Source: SYFY01 sp031385325 (GTDB taxonomy: Bacteria; Pseudomonadota; Gammaproteobacteria; Pseudomonadales; Azotimanducaceae). Taken from it: a stretch of DNA of 22,778 nt. The stretch's first letter is position 1; each line of letters opens with the position of its first letter. The stretch is taken from positions 1 to 22,778 of the forward strand of contig JANNBJ010000114.1 of the NCBI GenBank assembly GCA_031385325.1, in the 5' to 3' direction. The position numbers and the translations under genes were made by a program. Below the pieces are notes generated by a model that saw nothing but the letters and a program-made list of their open reading frames with translations, had not been told where the DNA came from and did no database searches. Positions 1 through 5,922 of the stretch are shown piece after piece.

Positions 1-1
1 G

Positions 2-316
2 GCCAAGATCGCCACCAAGAAGCAGATTGCCTTCTACGGTTCGACGCCAGCCTACAAGCCTGTGCTCGACAGCATCGGTGTCGGCGAAGCGCAGCCGGAG
101 CTCAACAAGCTCTCCAAGCAAGGTCGTTGGGATGAGATGGGGCATGTCATTACCGATGACATCATGAATGCCTTTGCTGTCGTCGGCGAACCGGCCAGCA
201 TCGCGGGGCAGATCAAGAGTCGTTATGGCGATGTCATCGATCGCACTTCGGCGGCCTATGCCAGCCTGCCGGTGGAAGATCGGCGCAAGATGATTGCCAC
301 GTTGACTGCGGCTTGA
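2..316 (+). CDS. LLM-class (luciferase-like) F420/flavin-dependent oxidoreductase, C-terminal part (5' end outside window)
   Basis: The frame is open from the first base, so the gene starts upstream of the window; only about 104 C-terminal residues are visible. They align without gaps to the end of the next gene, with about 61 of 104 residues identical by hand count, sharing FYGSTPAYK, SKQGRW and DRTSA. This marks it as a paralogue in the LLM TIM-barrel superfamily, TIGR03617-like. Members move a hydride using F420 or FMN; the cofactor and substrate cannot be told from this piece. The visible part carries the segment that closes the barrel and the C-terminal helix with a conserved RRK-IATL pattern. 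The gene is followed after 62 bp by its paralogue on the same strand, suggesting tandem duplication and probably co-transcription. Confidence 0.85.
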   Translation, partial: AKIATKKQIAFYGSTPAYKPVLDSIGVGEAQPELNKLSKQGRWDEMGHVITDDIMNAFAVVGEPASIAGQIKSRYGDVIDRTSAAYASLPVEDRRKMIATLTAA

Positions 317-378
317 TTGATGGAAGAGACCGCTCCGACAACAACATCCAAATGCTGCAATGACAAAAGAGGACTCTG

Positions 379-1386
379 ATGAAAGTAGACGCAGGCATAG
401 GCAACGACCTCCACAAGATTCCCTCGACCGCCCGGGAACTGGAGACCTTTGGATACGACGGCATCCGCACGGCGGAAATGAACCACGATCCCTTCTTCCC
501 GCTCATGCTGGCGGCAGAACACACCGAGAAAGTGGATCTCATTACGGGCATCGCTGTGGCGTTTGCCCGCAGCCCCATGATCCTGGCCAATATCAGCCAT
601 GACCTGAATGCGTACTCGAAAGGACGATTCACACTCGGCCTGGGCTCACAGATCAAACCGCATATCACCAAGCGGTTTTCCATGCAGTGGGGTGCGCCAG
701 CGGCCCAGATGCGAGAGCTGGTTCTGGCTATGCGGGCTATCTGGGCCAACTGGTACGCCGGTGAGCCACTGCAGTTTGTCGGCAAGTTCTATACGCACAC
801 GTTGATGACACCGGCGTTCACCCCCGAGAACACAACCTATGGTGCCCCGAAGGTCGTGCTCGCGGCGGTCGGGACTCACATGACCGAAGTCGCCGGCGAG
901 GTAGCCGACGGCATGATCATCCACCCGTTCAGCAACCTTTCCTACATCGAGTCAGTGACGCTGCCGGCGATCGAGCGAGGGCTCGCGAAGGCGGGCAAGA
1001 CACGGGATCAGTTTGAAATCTCGTACAGCTGTTTTGTGGTCACCGGGCGCGATGAAGCCGAATTTGAAGCCAGCAAAAAAGCGGCGAAGGAGCGGATCGC
1101 GTTCTACGGATCAACACCTGCCTACAAAGGGGTTCTGGATGCCATTGGTGCCGGGGATCTCCAGGGAACGCTGAACCAGATGTCCAAACAAGGGCGCTGG
1201 CAGGAGATGGGTACGTTGATTGGCGATGACCTGTTGAATGCGTTCGGCGTGATGGGCGAGCCGAAGGATATCGCGCCGCAGATGCTGGCACGGTATGGCA
1301 AGTTCGTCGATCGAACGTCAGCGTCGTTCCCGGTGGCCGACGCTGACGAACGCCGGAAGATCATCGCGACGCTTCGCGCCGGTTGA
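379..1386 (+). CDS. LLM-class F420/flavin-dependent oxidoreductase (TIGR03617-like)
   Basis: A 335-residue protein, a normal length for a single LLM TIM-barrel domain. Family features seen: YDGIRTAEMNHDPFFPL near the N-terminus, AFARSPMILA (strand 3 region), GRFTLGLGSQIKPHI at about 75-90 (the conserved GR-LGLGSQ cofactor-side segment), the MRAIW helix, and KVVLAAVGTHMTEVAGEVADG near the middle. The ATG at 379 follows AAAGAGGA at a suitable distance, so the start is secure. Family knowledge gives an F420- or FMN-dependent oxidoreductase acting on a small organic substrate or acyl-CoA-derived ketone; this sequence alone cannot choose. It is a close tandem paralogue of the truncated gene at the window start, and the pair probably forms one operon. 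A weak hairpin follows, but no convincing terminator. Confidence 0.9.
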   Translation: MKVDAGIGNDLHKIPSTARELETFGYDGIRTAEMNHDPFFPLMLAAEHTEKVDLITGIAVAFARSPMILANISHDLNAYSKGRFTLGLGSQIKPHITKRFSMQWGAPAAQMRELVLAMRAIWANWYAGEPLQFVGKFYTHTLMTPAFTPENTTYGAPKVVLAAVGTHMTEVAGEVADGMIIHPFSNLSYIESVTLPAIERGLAKAGKTRDQFEISYSCFVVTGRDEAEFEASKKAAKERIAFYGSTPAYKGVLDAIGAGDLQGTLNQMSKQGRWQEMGTLIGDDLLNAFGVMGEPKDIAPQMLARYGKFVDRTSASFPVADADERRKIIATLRAG

Positions 1387-1783
1387 TCAGTTCTGTTCGC
1401 TGACTTGTGACAGGCCTTCAGATTTTTGCCGCAGGCCGTTAGCGCCTTTGTCAGAAGAGCCCTGACAAGCAAGCGTGCCGGGGCAAACAAGCCTGCCAAC
1501 GAACTGGCTCCTGTCCTGAAAGTGGAACTATCGGGTCTTAGTTGTTCCAAAAATTGCTCAATTGTTTTTCCACGATCTATTCACTATTTGTTCTCAATTT
1601 GTCGTTCTCAACGATGAAAGGGCGTCGGCGTCCCTTTCCCGAGCGTTTCATATCTGATTGATTTACAAGCCTAAATTGTAAAAATATCAACTTTTTTTCA
1701 TCCCGCGACAGACCTGGATGACAGGATTCAAGGCATATAATCCGTGCATCTTTTGCAAAGTGCGGGGTAGAATCCGGGCGTCT
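1387..1783. other. Long intergenic region with an AT-rich promoter-like block
   Basis: About 400 bases without a convincing gene. A 7-bp hairpin, TTGTCAG/CTGACAA at 1448-1468, lies downstream of the LLM gene but has no T-tract. From about 1540 to 1700 base composition becomes clearly AT-rich compared with the coding DNA, with several CTCAATT/TCTCAA-like repeats. A palindrome-like pair TTTACAA/TTGTAAA with a 7-nt spacer sits at 1662-1682. A perfect TATAAT is at 1736-1741. This looks like a regulatory region for the downstream transglycosylase gene. The small open frame at 1426-1617 has no ribosome binding site or recognisable content and was left out. Confidence 0.55.
1736..1741 (+). promoter_or_regulatory. 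Candidate -10 box TATAAT
   Basis: A perfect sigma-70 -10 hexamer lies 42 bp before the ATG at 1784. No good TTGACA-like -35 is seen 16-18 bp upstream, so the promoter may be weak or activator-dependent, perhaps through the upstream TTTACAA/TTGTAAA pair. Its position argues for the downstream ATG (1784) as the true start, because the alternative ATG at 1718 would lie upstream of the transcript start. Confidence 0.35.
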
Positions 1784-2404
1784 ATGAGGTGCTGCCCGTT
1801 GGAACCGAGACACATACACGCATTTTTCCTGCAGACCGGAGTGCTCGTTTACTTCGTGTCACTCGCGCTGACCGCGAGCTTCTGCATTGCCAACGTTGGT
1901 AGCAATCTGCAACGAAGCTCCATCGCGCTTGCCAAACCCGCATTCGAGGAACGAGCCGACTGGAAGGATGAAAGGGCAGAATTTGCCCAGCGGCTGGAGT
2001 CGGCATTCGGTCTTTCGCAAGCTGTCGCCGACGAGTACGCGCACTGGATTCTCGAAGCATCCACCCGGCAGGATCTCGATCCGAACCTGCTGGCCGGGCT
2101 GGTCCACGCCGAAAGTTCATTCAGGAAGTCAGCCCGATCGGCGGTTGGCGCCGTCGGACCCACCCAGGTTCGCCCTGAGTACTGGGGTCAATTTTGTGGC
2201 CACCCCAATCTGCGAGATCCCGAAGCGAACATCTTCTGCGGCGCCCAGGTGCTGGCGCATCTGCGTGATCTGTGCGGCGATGAAACGTGTGCCGTCAAAG
2301 CCTACAACGTTGGTCTTGGGAGCATGCGTGGCGCGGCCGCCCAGCGTTATCTGCGCAAGATCGACCGTCGACGCTCCCTGATGGCTGAACAAATCGTTCT
2401 CTGA
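1784..2404 (+). CDS. Membrane-anchored/secreted lytic transglycosylase-like protein (SLT domain)
   Basis: A 206-residue protein from the ATG at 1784. The same frame also opens at an upstream ATG (1718), but a TATAAT box lies between the two. An uncleaved or cleavable hydrophobic segment covers residues about 13-36. The SLT (goose-lysozyme-like) fold follows: LVHAESSF with the presumed catalytic Glu110, GAVGPTQV at about 122-129, PEANIFCGAQVL, and AYNVG at 173-177, all in the usual order. Such enzymes cleave the MurNAc-GlcNAc bond of peptidoglycan in the periplasm. The usual ES-F-P-A-SP-GA-GL-Q order is kept, but with G-P-T-Q instead of G-L-M-Q. Several Cys pairs (C138/C152, C164/C169) could form disulphides. 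It has no functional link to the neighbouring oxidoreductases. Confidence 0.8.
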   Translation: MRCCPLEPRHIHAFFLQTGVLVYFVSLALTASFCIANVGSNLQRSSIALAKPAFEERADWKDERAEFAQRLESAFGLSQAVADEYAHWILEASTRQDLDPNLLAGLVHAESSFRKSARSAVGAVGPTQVRPEYWGQFCGHPNLRDPEANIFCGAQVLAHLRDLCGDETCAVKAYNVGLGSMRGAAAQRYLRKIDRRRSLMAEQIVL

Positions 2405-2515
2405 TCATCGGTCTTTCGACAGATTCACTCGCGACCGGTACGCTACATCCCTGCGCGACTTTGACGGGCAGGAGCCTGCAATCGTGTTTCCAATTTTCCG
2501 ATGCGAGGGGTTGAT

Positions 2516-2878
2516 ATGAATCTGGTGAGGTTGAGCGCAATCGTATTACTGATGTTGATGAACGCGGGTGTTCAGGCTGCGGAAAATCCAGGTGGGGCAT
2601 GGGCCGATCCCGAAGTGCTCAAGGCGGCGCTGGCCATTGGTATGACCGATGACCAAAAACCGAAGTTCGGGAATGGGATAACCGGTTTTTTCAATTGTCG
2701 CCTCGACGCCTTCAAGCGAGTCATGAAGGCGCGTGACAACGTCGATATTGAGCGCAAGATGAAATCAAAAATGAATGGCTGCCAGCGCAGGATGGACAAG
2801 GAGATGGCTGGCTTCCTGACCAAAGAGCAGATGCCGAAGTATGAAATCTATCGTGACACTCTCATCTCCAAACTGTAG
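2516..2878 (+). CDS. Small exported protein with two LTxxQ-like motifs, function unknown
   Basis: A 120-residue protein from the ATG at 2516, which has GAGGGG placed well upstream; an ATG 15 bp earlier is in frame but overlaps that site. Residues 1-22 form a classic Sec signal peptide (charged MNLVR, hydrophobic core, cleavage likely after VQA). The mature protein is small, basic and helix-rich, with two similar blocks, MTDDQKPKF and LTKEQMPKY, reminiscent of the LTxxQ motif of Spy/CpxP periplasmic proteins. Two Cys residues lie between the blocks. The stop is 8 bp before the next LLM gene, so the two are probably co-transcribed. The LTxxQ comparison is a hand observation only, and no function is claimed. 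Confidence 0.75.
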   Translation: MNLVRLSAIVLLMLMNAGVQAAENPGGAWADPEVLKAALAIGMTDDQKPKFGNGITGFFNCRLDAFKRVMKARDNVDIERKMKSKMNGCQRRMDKEMAGFLTKEQMPKYEIYRDTLISKL

Positions 2879-2886
2879 GTGAAGTA

Positions 2887-3756
2887 ATGGCAACTTTTGG
2901 TGCACTGATTTTCCCGACCGGTTACTCGATCCAGCCTGCGCCTTTGGCGAAAGCCATGGAACAACGTGGTTTTGAGTCGATGTTTGTCACTGAGCACACC
3001 CACATCCCGGCGAGCCGGCGTTCGCCGTGGCCGGGGGGGCGAGAGCTGCCCAAGGAATACTGGAACACGCTGGATCCATACGTTGCGTTGGCGGCTGCAG
3101 CGGCAGTGACCAAGAACCTGAAACTTGGCACTGGCATCACTCTGATCACCGAGCACGACCCTATCGCCATGGCCAAGCAGGTGGCGTCGCTGGATTTCAT
3201 TTCCGGTGGTCGTGTCCTCCTCGGCATTGGCGCTGGCTGGAATGGTGAAGAGATGGCCAATCATGGCGTCGACTTCACACAGCGGTGGAAGGTCACTCGC
3301 GAACGTGTGCTCGCGATGCGGGCGATCTGGACGCAGGAGAACGCCGAATTTCACGGTGAGTTCGTTAACTTCGATCCGATCTGGGCGTACCCGAAACCAG
3401 CGCAATCCAACGGTCCGAAGATTCTGTTGGGTGCATCGTCGAAGTGGGCGCTTGCCAGAGTTGCGGAATACTGCGACGGCTGGTTCCCGATTCATCAGGA
3501 TCCATCCCGGGCGAAAGCTTCGGGAGCGGTCGACTACGCTGCGTGCATCCAGACCATACGAGCCGCCTGGAAGAATAACGGCCGCACAGGCGAACCGGAC
3601 TTCAGTATCTTTGGTGTTGGCGGTGATCCGAAGCGCGTCGATGAATTGATCGGGATGGGCTTCAACCGGATCATCTTCGGCCTGCCACCGGCGGACGCAG
3701 ATACCGTTCTGCCACTGCTGGATCGGTATGCCCAATTGGCGCATACGCGCGCCTGA
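2887..3756 (+). CDS. LLM-class F420-dependent oxidoreductase (TIGR03619/Rv2161c-like)
   Basis: A 289-residue LLM-family protein. N-terminal GALIFPTGYSIQPAPLAKAMEQRGFESMF is followed by EHTHIPASRRSPWPGG, the marker segment of the Rv2161c-like group. Next come LKLGTGITLITEHDPIAMAKQVASLD, SGGRVLLGIGAGWNGEE and PKILLGASSKWALARVAEYCDGW. All strands of the barrel are represented, so it looks complete. AGGTGA precedes the ATG at a good distance and overlaps the stop of the upstream small gene. F420H2-dependent reduction or oxidation is the family expectation, but FMN use is also possible. It belongs to a different subgroup from the TIGR03617-like pair, so it is not a local duplicate. Confidence 0.88.
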   Translation: MATFGALIFPTGYSIQPAPLAKAMEQRGFESMFVTEHTHIPASRRSPWPGGRELPKEYWNTLDPYVALAAAAAVTKNLKLGTGITLITEHDPIAMAKQVASLDFISGGRVLLGIGAGWNGEEMANHGVDFTQRWKVTRERVLAMRAIWTQENAEFHGEFVNFDPIWAYPKPAQSNGPKILLGASSKWALARVAEYCDGWFPIHQDPSRAKASGAVDYAACIQTIRAAWKNNGRTGEPDFSIFGVGGDPKRVDELIGMGFNRIIFGLPPADADTVLPLLDRYAQLAHTRA

Positions 3757-3782
3757 TCAAGGTTCCGAGGACAGTGGAATCG

Positions 3783-3811
3783 AGGACGCTCGGGCGCAAG
3801 CTCAGCGTCCT
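3783..3811. terminator. Hairpin at a convergent gene junction (possible terminator)
   Basis: AGGACGCT (3783-3790) and AGCGTCCT (3804-3811) are perfect inverted repeats around a 13-nt loop, between the LLM stop and the HAD gene stop; the right arm covers the last HAD codons. No T-run follows on either strand, so if it terminates transcription it would not be a classic intrinsic terminator. Confidence 0.35.
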
Positions 3812-4446
3812 GGCACTGTTTCCAGCAATCGGTTGAGGATCATCACCACATCCGCTTCGCAGCGAATGTGGAAAGCCTGCAAACCAGCTTCAGTTGCACC
3901 GAGCACGTTGTCGCGATTGTCATCCAGGAACCAGATGTCAGCGGGCTCAAGGCCGATGCGTTTTGCAATCAGCTGGTAGGCCGCCACGTCGGGTTTGCGA
4001 TGGCCAATGCGCGATGACACGAAAATCTGTTGGAACACCTTCAATTCCGGATAACCACGTCGCCATGCGGCTTCATGGGTCGGATTGGTGTTGGTGAATG
4101 CGTAGAGCGGCAGATGTGTTTGAATTCTTGTCAGAAGCGGCATGACCTCGGGATAGAGATCCACGAAGATTGCGTTCCAGCCTTGTCGCCATGCCTGCAT
4201 GCTCATGCGGACTTCGAAGAGATCGGCCAGATGCGAGATGTAATCCCTGAAGTTCAGGTCACCTGTTTCGTGGCGCCGGTAGGGTTCATCCATCGACCAG
4301 CGACTGAAGAAACGCTCTTCCGCGACACCGGTGCTGGCTGACCATGCGGAGAACGCGCGCCTGAAATCGACGTCGAGTACGACATTGCCAAGATCGAGTA
4401 CGACGGCACCGAGCTTTGCCGGCCAGTTGGATTCAGGTGTGTTCAC
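3802..4446 (-). CDS. HAD-superfamily phosphatase, YihX-like
   Basis: A 214-residue class IA HAD protein. Motif I is VVLDLGNVVLDVDF (nucleophile Asp18); the second motif-I position is Gly instead of Asp, as in E. coli YihX (glucose-1-phosphate phosphatase), which also has FDLGNV. The rest resembles YihX in order: AFSAWSASTG, PYRRHETGDLNFRDY, GWNAIFVDLYPEV, motif II FTNTNPTHEAAW, motif III SRIGHRKPDVAAYQ and motif IV DIWFLDDNRDNVLGA. Family members dephosphorylate small sugar phosphates. The start is GTG at 4446; no in-frame ATG lies before motif I and the ribosome site is weak. It stands alone on the minus strand between two + strand LLM genes. Confidence 0.85.
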   Translation of the reverse strand: MNTPESNWPAKLGAVVLDLGNVVLDVDFRRAFSAWSASTGVAEERFFSRWSMDEPYRRHETGDLNFRDYISHLADLFEVRMSMQAWRQGWNAIFVDLYPEVMPLLTRIQTHLPLYAFTNTNPTHEAAWRRGYPELKVFQQIFVSSRIGHRKPDVAAYQLIAKRIGLEPADIWFLDDNRDNVLGATEAGLQAFHIRCEADVVMILNRLLETVPGR

Positions 4447-4661
4447 TGGTTAGTCAGTCGTGGCTCCCCGAGTGAGGGCATGGTAGCAGCTCGTTGAAAC
4501 GGAAGATTCTTGCAGGAGCGACCTCGTGATCGCAAATCCAATCGCAAAAGAGGGACATTCAGTTTCAGTTCAGTCCCTGCCATCTATATTGGCGCCATGG
4601 TGGTGGTCTGGTGATGGCTCGTGAATTTGGATGTACGAGCCGCAGTTCACTGACCCCGCCT

Positions 4662-4724
4662 GGTCCGCTGCAGTAATGCTCCCTATCGGGTTCATGCTCC
4701 CTCCCGTCCCCGCTGCAGCGGACC
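4662..4724. repeat. 12-bp perfect inverted repeat with two 9-bp direct repeats in its loop
   Basis: GGTCCGCTGCAG at 4662-4673 is the exact reverse complement of 4713-4724. The 39-nt loop holds two exact copies of ATGCTCCCT, starting 18 bp apart. Nothing protein-coding explains the pattern. It could be a structured RNA leader, an operator pair or a remnant of a repeat element. Confidence 0.6.
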
Positions 4725-4751
4725 CCCCTTCTGGGGCTGCACGCTTTTTTT
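4715..4751 (+). terminator. Possible orphan intrinsic terminator
   Basis: GCAGC (4715-4719) pairs with GCTGC (4736-4740), and CCC (4723-4725) with GGG (4733-4735). After a 4-nt gap come seven T's (4745-4751). The stem shares bases with the 12-bp inverted repeat arm at 4713-4724, so the two structures are mutually exclusive. No + strand gene ends nearby. Confidence 0.3.
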
Positions 4752-4790
4752 CTCGCCGGTACGCCGGTTTCCTGCTTTCGCTCATCGGTT

Positions 4791-4805
4791 AGACTCGCGG
4801 AGTCT
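4791..4805. promoter_or_regulatory. Short hairpin/operator-like palindrome before the LLM gene
   Basis: AGACTC-GCG-GAGTCT is a perfect 6-bp inverted repeat with a 3-nt centre, 18 bp before the ATG at 4824 and just upstream of its GAGGAA ribosome site. It could be an operator or a 5'-leader hairpin. Confidence 0.3.
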
Positions 4806-4823
4806 CACTGGTCGAGGAACGCC

Positions 4824-5882
4824 ATGGAACTCTGGATGCTCACTCACTCCAACGCCCGGCATGCGGCGAGTTCCGCCGTACGCGCGGAGGCCGCTGGATG
4901 GGCTGGGATGCTGGTCGTCGACTCTCAGAATCTGGCTGGCGATTCCTATGTGGCACTCACCCTCGCCGCGACCCAGACCTCTCGATTGGGTTTGGGAACG
5001 GGCGTCACCAATTCAGTGACCCGGCACCCGGCGGTTACCGCATCTGCAGCAATGGCGGTGCAGGAGGTGTCCAGCGGGCGAATGGTGCTTGGCATCGGCC
5101 GTGGGGATTCTGCCCTTGCGCATCTTGGTCGGTCACCGGCGCACTTTCGTAGTTTTGCAACCTATGTGAGGGTATTGCAGAAGTACCTGCGTGGCGAAGC
5201 AGTTGATTTCGAAGCCTTTCCAATTCCGCACGAGTGGGCGTCGCCGGTTGCTGACCTGCATCTGGCGGATCATCCCGTGACCAGCCGGCTGCGCTGGTTG
5301 CAAGGCGCGATTCCCAAAGTGCCCGTGGAAGTTGCGGCGACCGGTCCGCTCGTGATTCGGCTAGCGGCGCGGGAAGCCGATCGTGTGATGTTCACACTTG
5401 GCGCCGTACCTGATCGCCTGCGTTGGGGTATGGATGAAGCGAAGGCAGCAGCGCCGGACAAGAATTTGCGCTTCGGTGCCTATATCAACCTGGTGTGCCA
5501 CCCCGATCGAGCCATGGCGAGGTCGCTGGTGCGAGGCGGACTCACCACGTTCGCTCGCTTTTCGGTGATGCATGGCCAGCTGTCAGGACCAGCCAATGCA
5601 GAGCAGCAAAAAGTCTTCCAGGCGCTGCACGACGGTTATGACATGCGTGCACACACACGGGCCGATTCAGCACAGGCCTCACTCATGGATGATGCCTTTG
5701 TGGATGCCTTTGCCATCGCCGGGCCACCGGACTATTGCATCGAACGGCTAGAAGAATTGAGGTCGCTCGGTATCGACAAGGTGGTGATTAGTGGGCCCAC
5801 TGCAGGCACTGACCGAGAACAGGCTGCCAAAGCACTGGCCCTGTTGGACGAAACCGTGGTGAAGCACTTCCGGAAGAACTGA
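4824..5882 (+). CDS. LLM-class flavin/F420-dependent oxidoreductase (methylene-H4MPT reductase-like)
   Basis: A 352-residue LLM barrel from an ATG preceded by GAGG at good spacing. Family segments in order: AEAAGWAGMLVVDSQ, DSYVALTLAATQTSRLGLGTGVTNSVTRHPAVTASA, SGRMVLGIGRGDSALAHLG (the cofactor-binding GRGDS segment typical of Mer-like members), VPVEVAATGPLVIRLAAREADRVMF, and near the C-terminus a FAIAGPPDYCIERLEELRSLGIDKVVISGP barrel-closing stretch. The GxGRGDSA signature brings it closer to methylene-tetrahydromethanopterin-reductase-like and F420 glucose-6-phosphate-dehydrogenase-like members than to the two other LLM types in this window. The reaction is unknown. It faces the acyl-CoA ligase gene tail to tail. 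Confidence 0.87.
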   Translation: MELWMLTHSNARHAASSAVRAEAAGWAGMLVVDSQNLAGDSYVALTLAATQTSRLGLGTGVTNSVTRHPAVTASAAMAVQEVSSGRMVLGIGRGDSALAHLGRSPAHFRSFATYVRVLQKYLRGEAVDFEAFPIPHEWASPVADLHLADHPVTSRLRWLQGAIPKVPVEVAATGPLVIRLAAREADRVMFTLGAVPDRLRWGMDEAKAAAPDKNLRFGAYINLVCHPDRAMARSLVRGGLTTFARFSVMHGQLSGPANAEQQKVFQALHDGYDMRAHTRADSAQASLMDDAFVDAFAIAGPPDYCIERLEELRSLGIDKVVISGPTAGTDREQAAKALALLDETVVKHFRKN

Positions 5883-5889
5883 TGCGGCA

Positions 5890-5908
5890 TGGCGCTCGGT
5901 CTGCGCCA
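5890..5908. terminator. Short hairpin between convergent genes
   Basis: TGGCGC (5890-5895) and GCGCCA (5903-5908) form a perfect 6-bp stem with a 7-nt loop in the 40-bp gap between the LLM and acyl-CoA ligase stops. There is no strong T-run, so terminator function is tentative. Confidence 0.35.
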
Positions 5909-5922
5909 ATCATTTCGCTCAT

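Larger units (their letters stand above)
4447..4823. other. Non-coding region with nested repeats
   Basis: About 375 bases between divergent genes with no credible ORF; a 71-codon minus-strand frame (4570-4785) lacks a ribosome site and is rich in G/A/S/P. It contains a perfect 12-bp inverted repeat (4662-4673 with 4713-4724), of which the right arm lies in the palindrome CCGCTGCAGCGG. Two copies of ATGCTCCCT (4676-4684, 4694-4702) lie in the loop. A further G/C hairpin is followed by seven T's near 4745-4751, and a small hairpin AGACTC-GCG-GAGTCT (4791-4805) sits just before the ribosome site of the next gene. Confidence 0.6.

Noticed and set aside
1448..1468. Hairpin TTGTCAG/CTGACAA as a terminator for the LLM pair
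   Set aside because: Only 7 bp with no T-run, so it is noted in the intergenic entry but not called a terminator.
1426..1617. 63-codon + strand ORF after the second LLM gene
   Set aside because: No ribosome site or family resemblance, and it runs into the AT-rich promoter-like block.
4570..4785. 71-codon minus-strand ORF in the intergenic region
   Set aside because: No ribosome binding site, low-complexity G/A/S/P composition, and it covers the nested repeats; more likely an accidental open frame.
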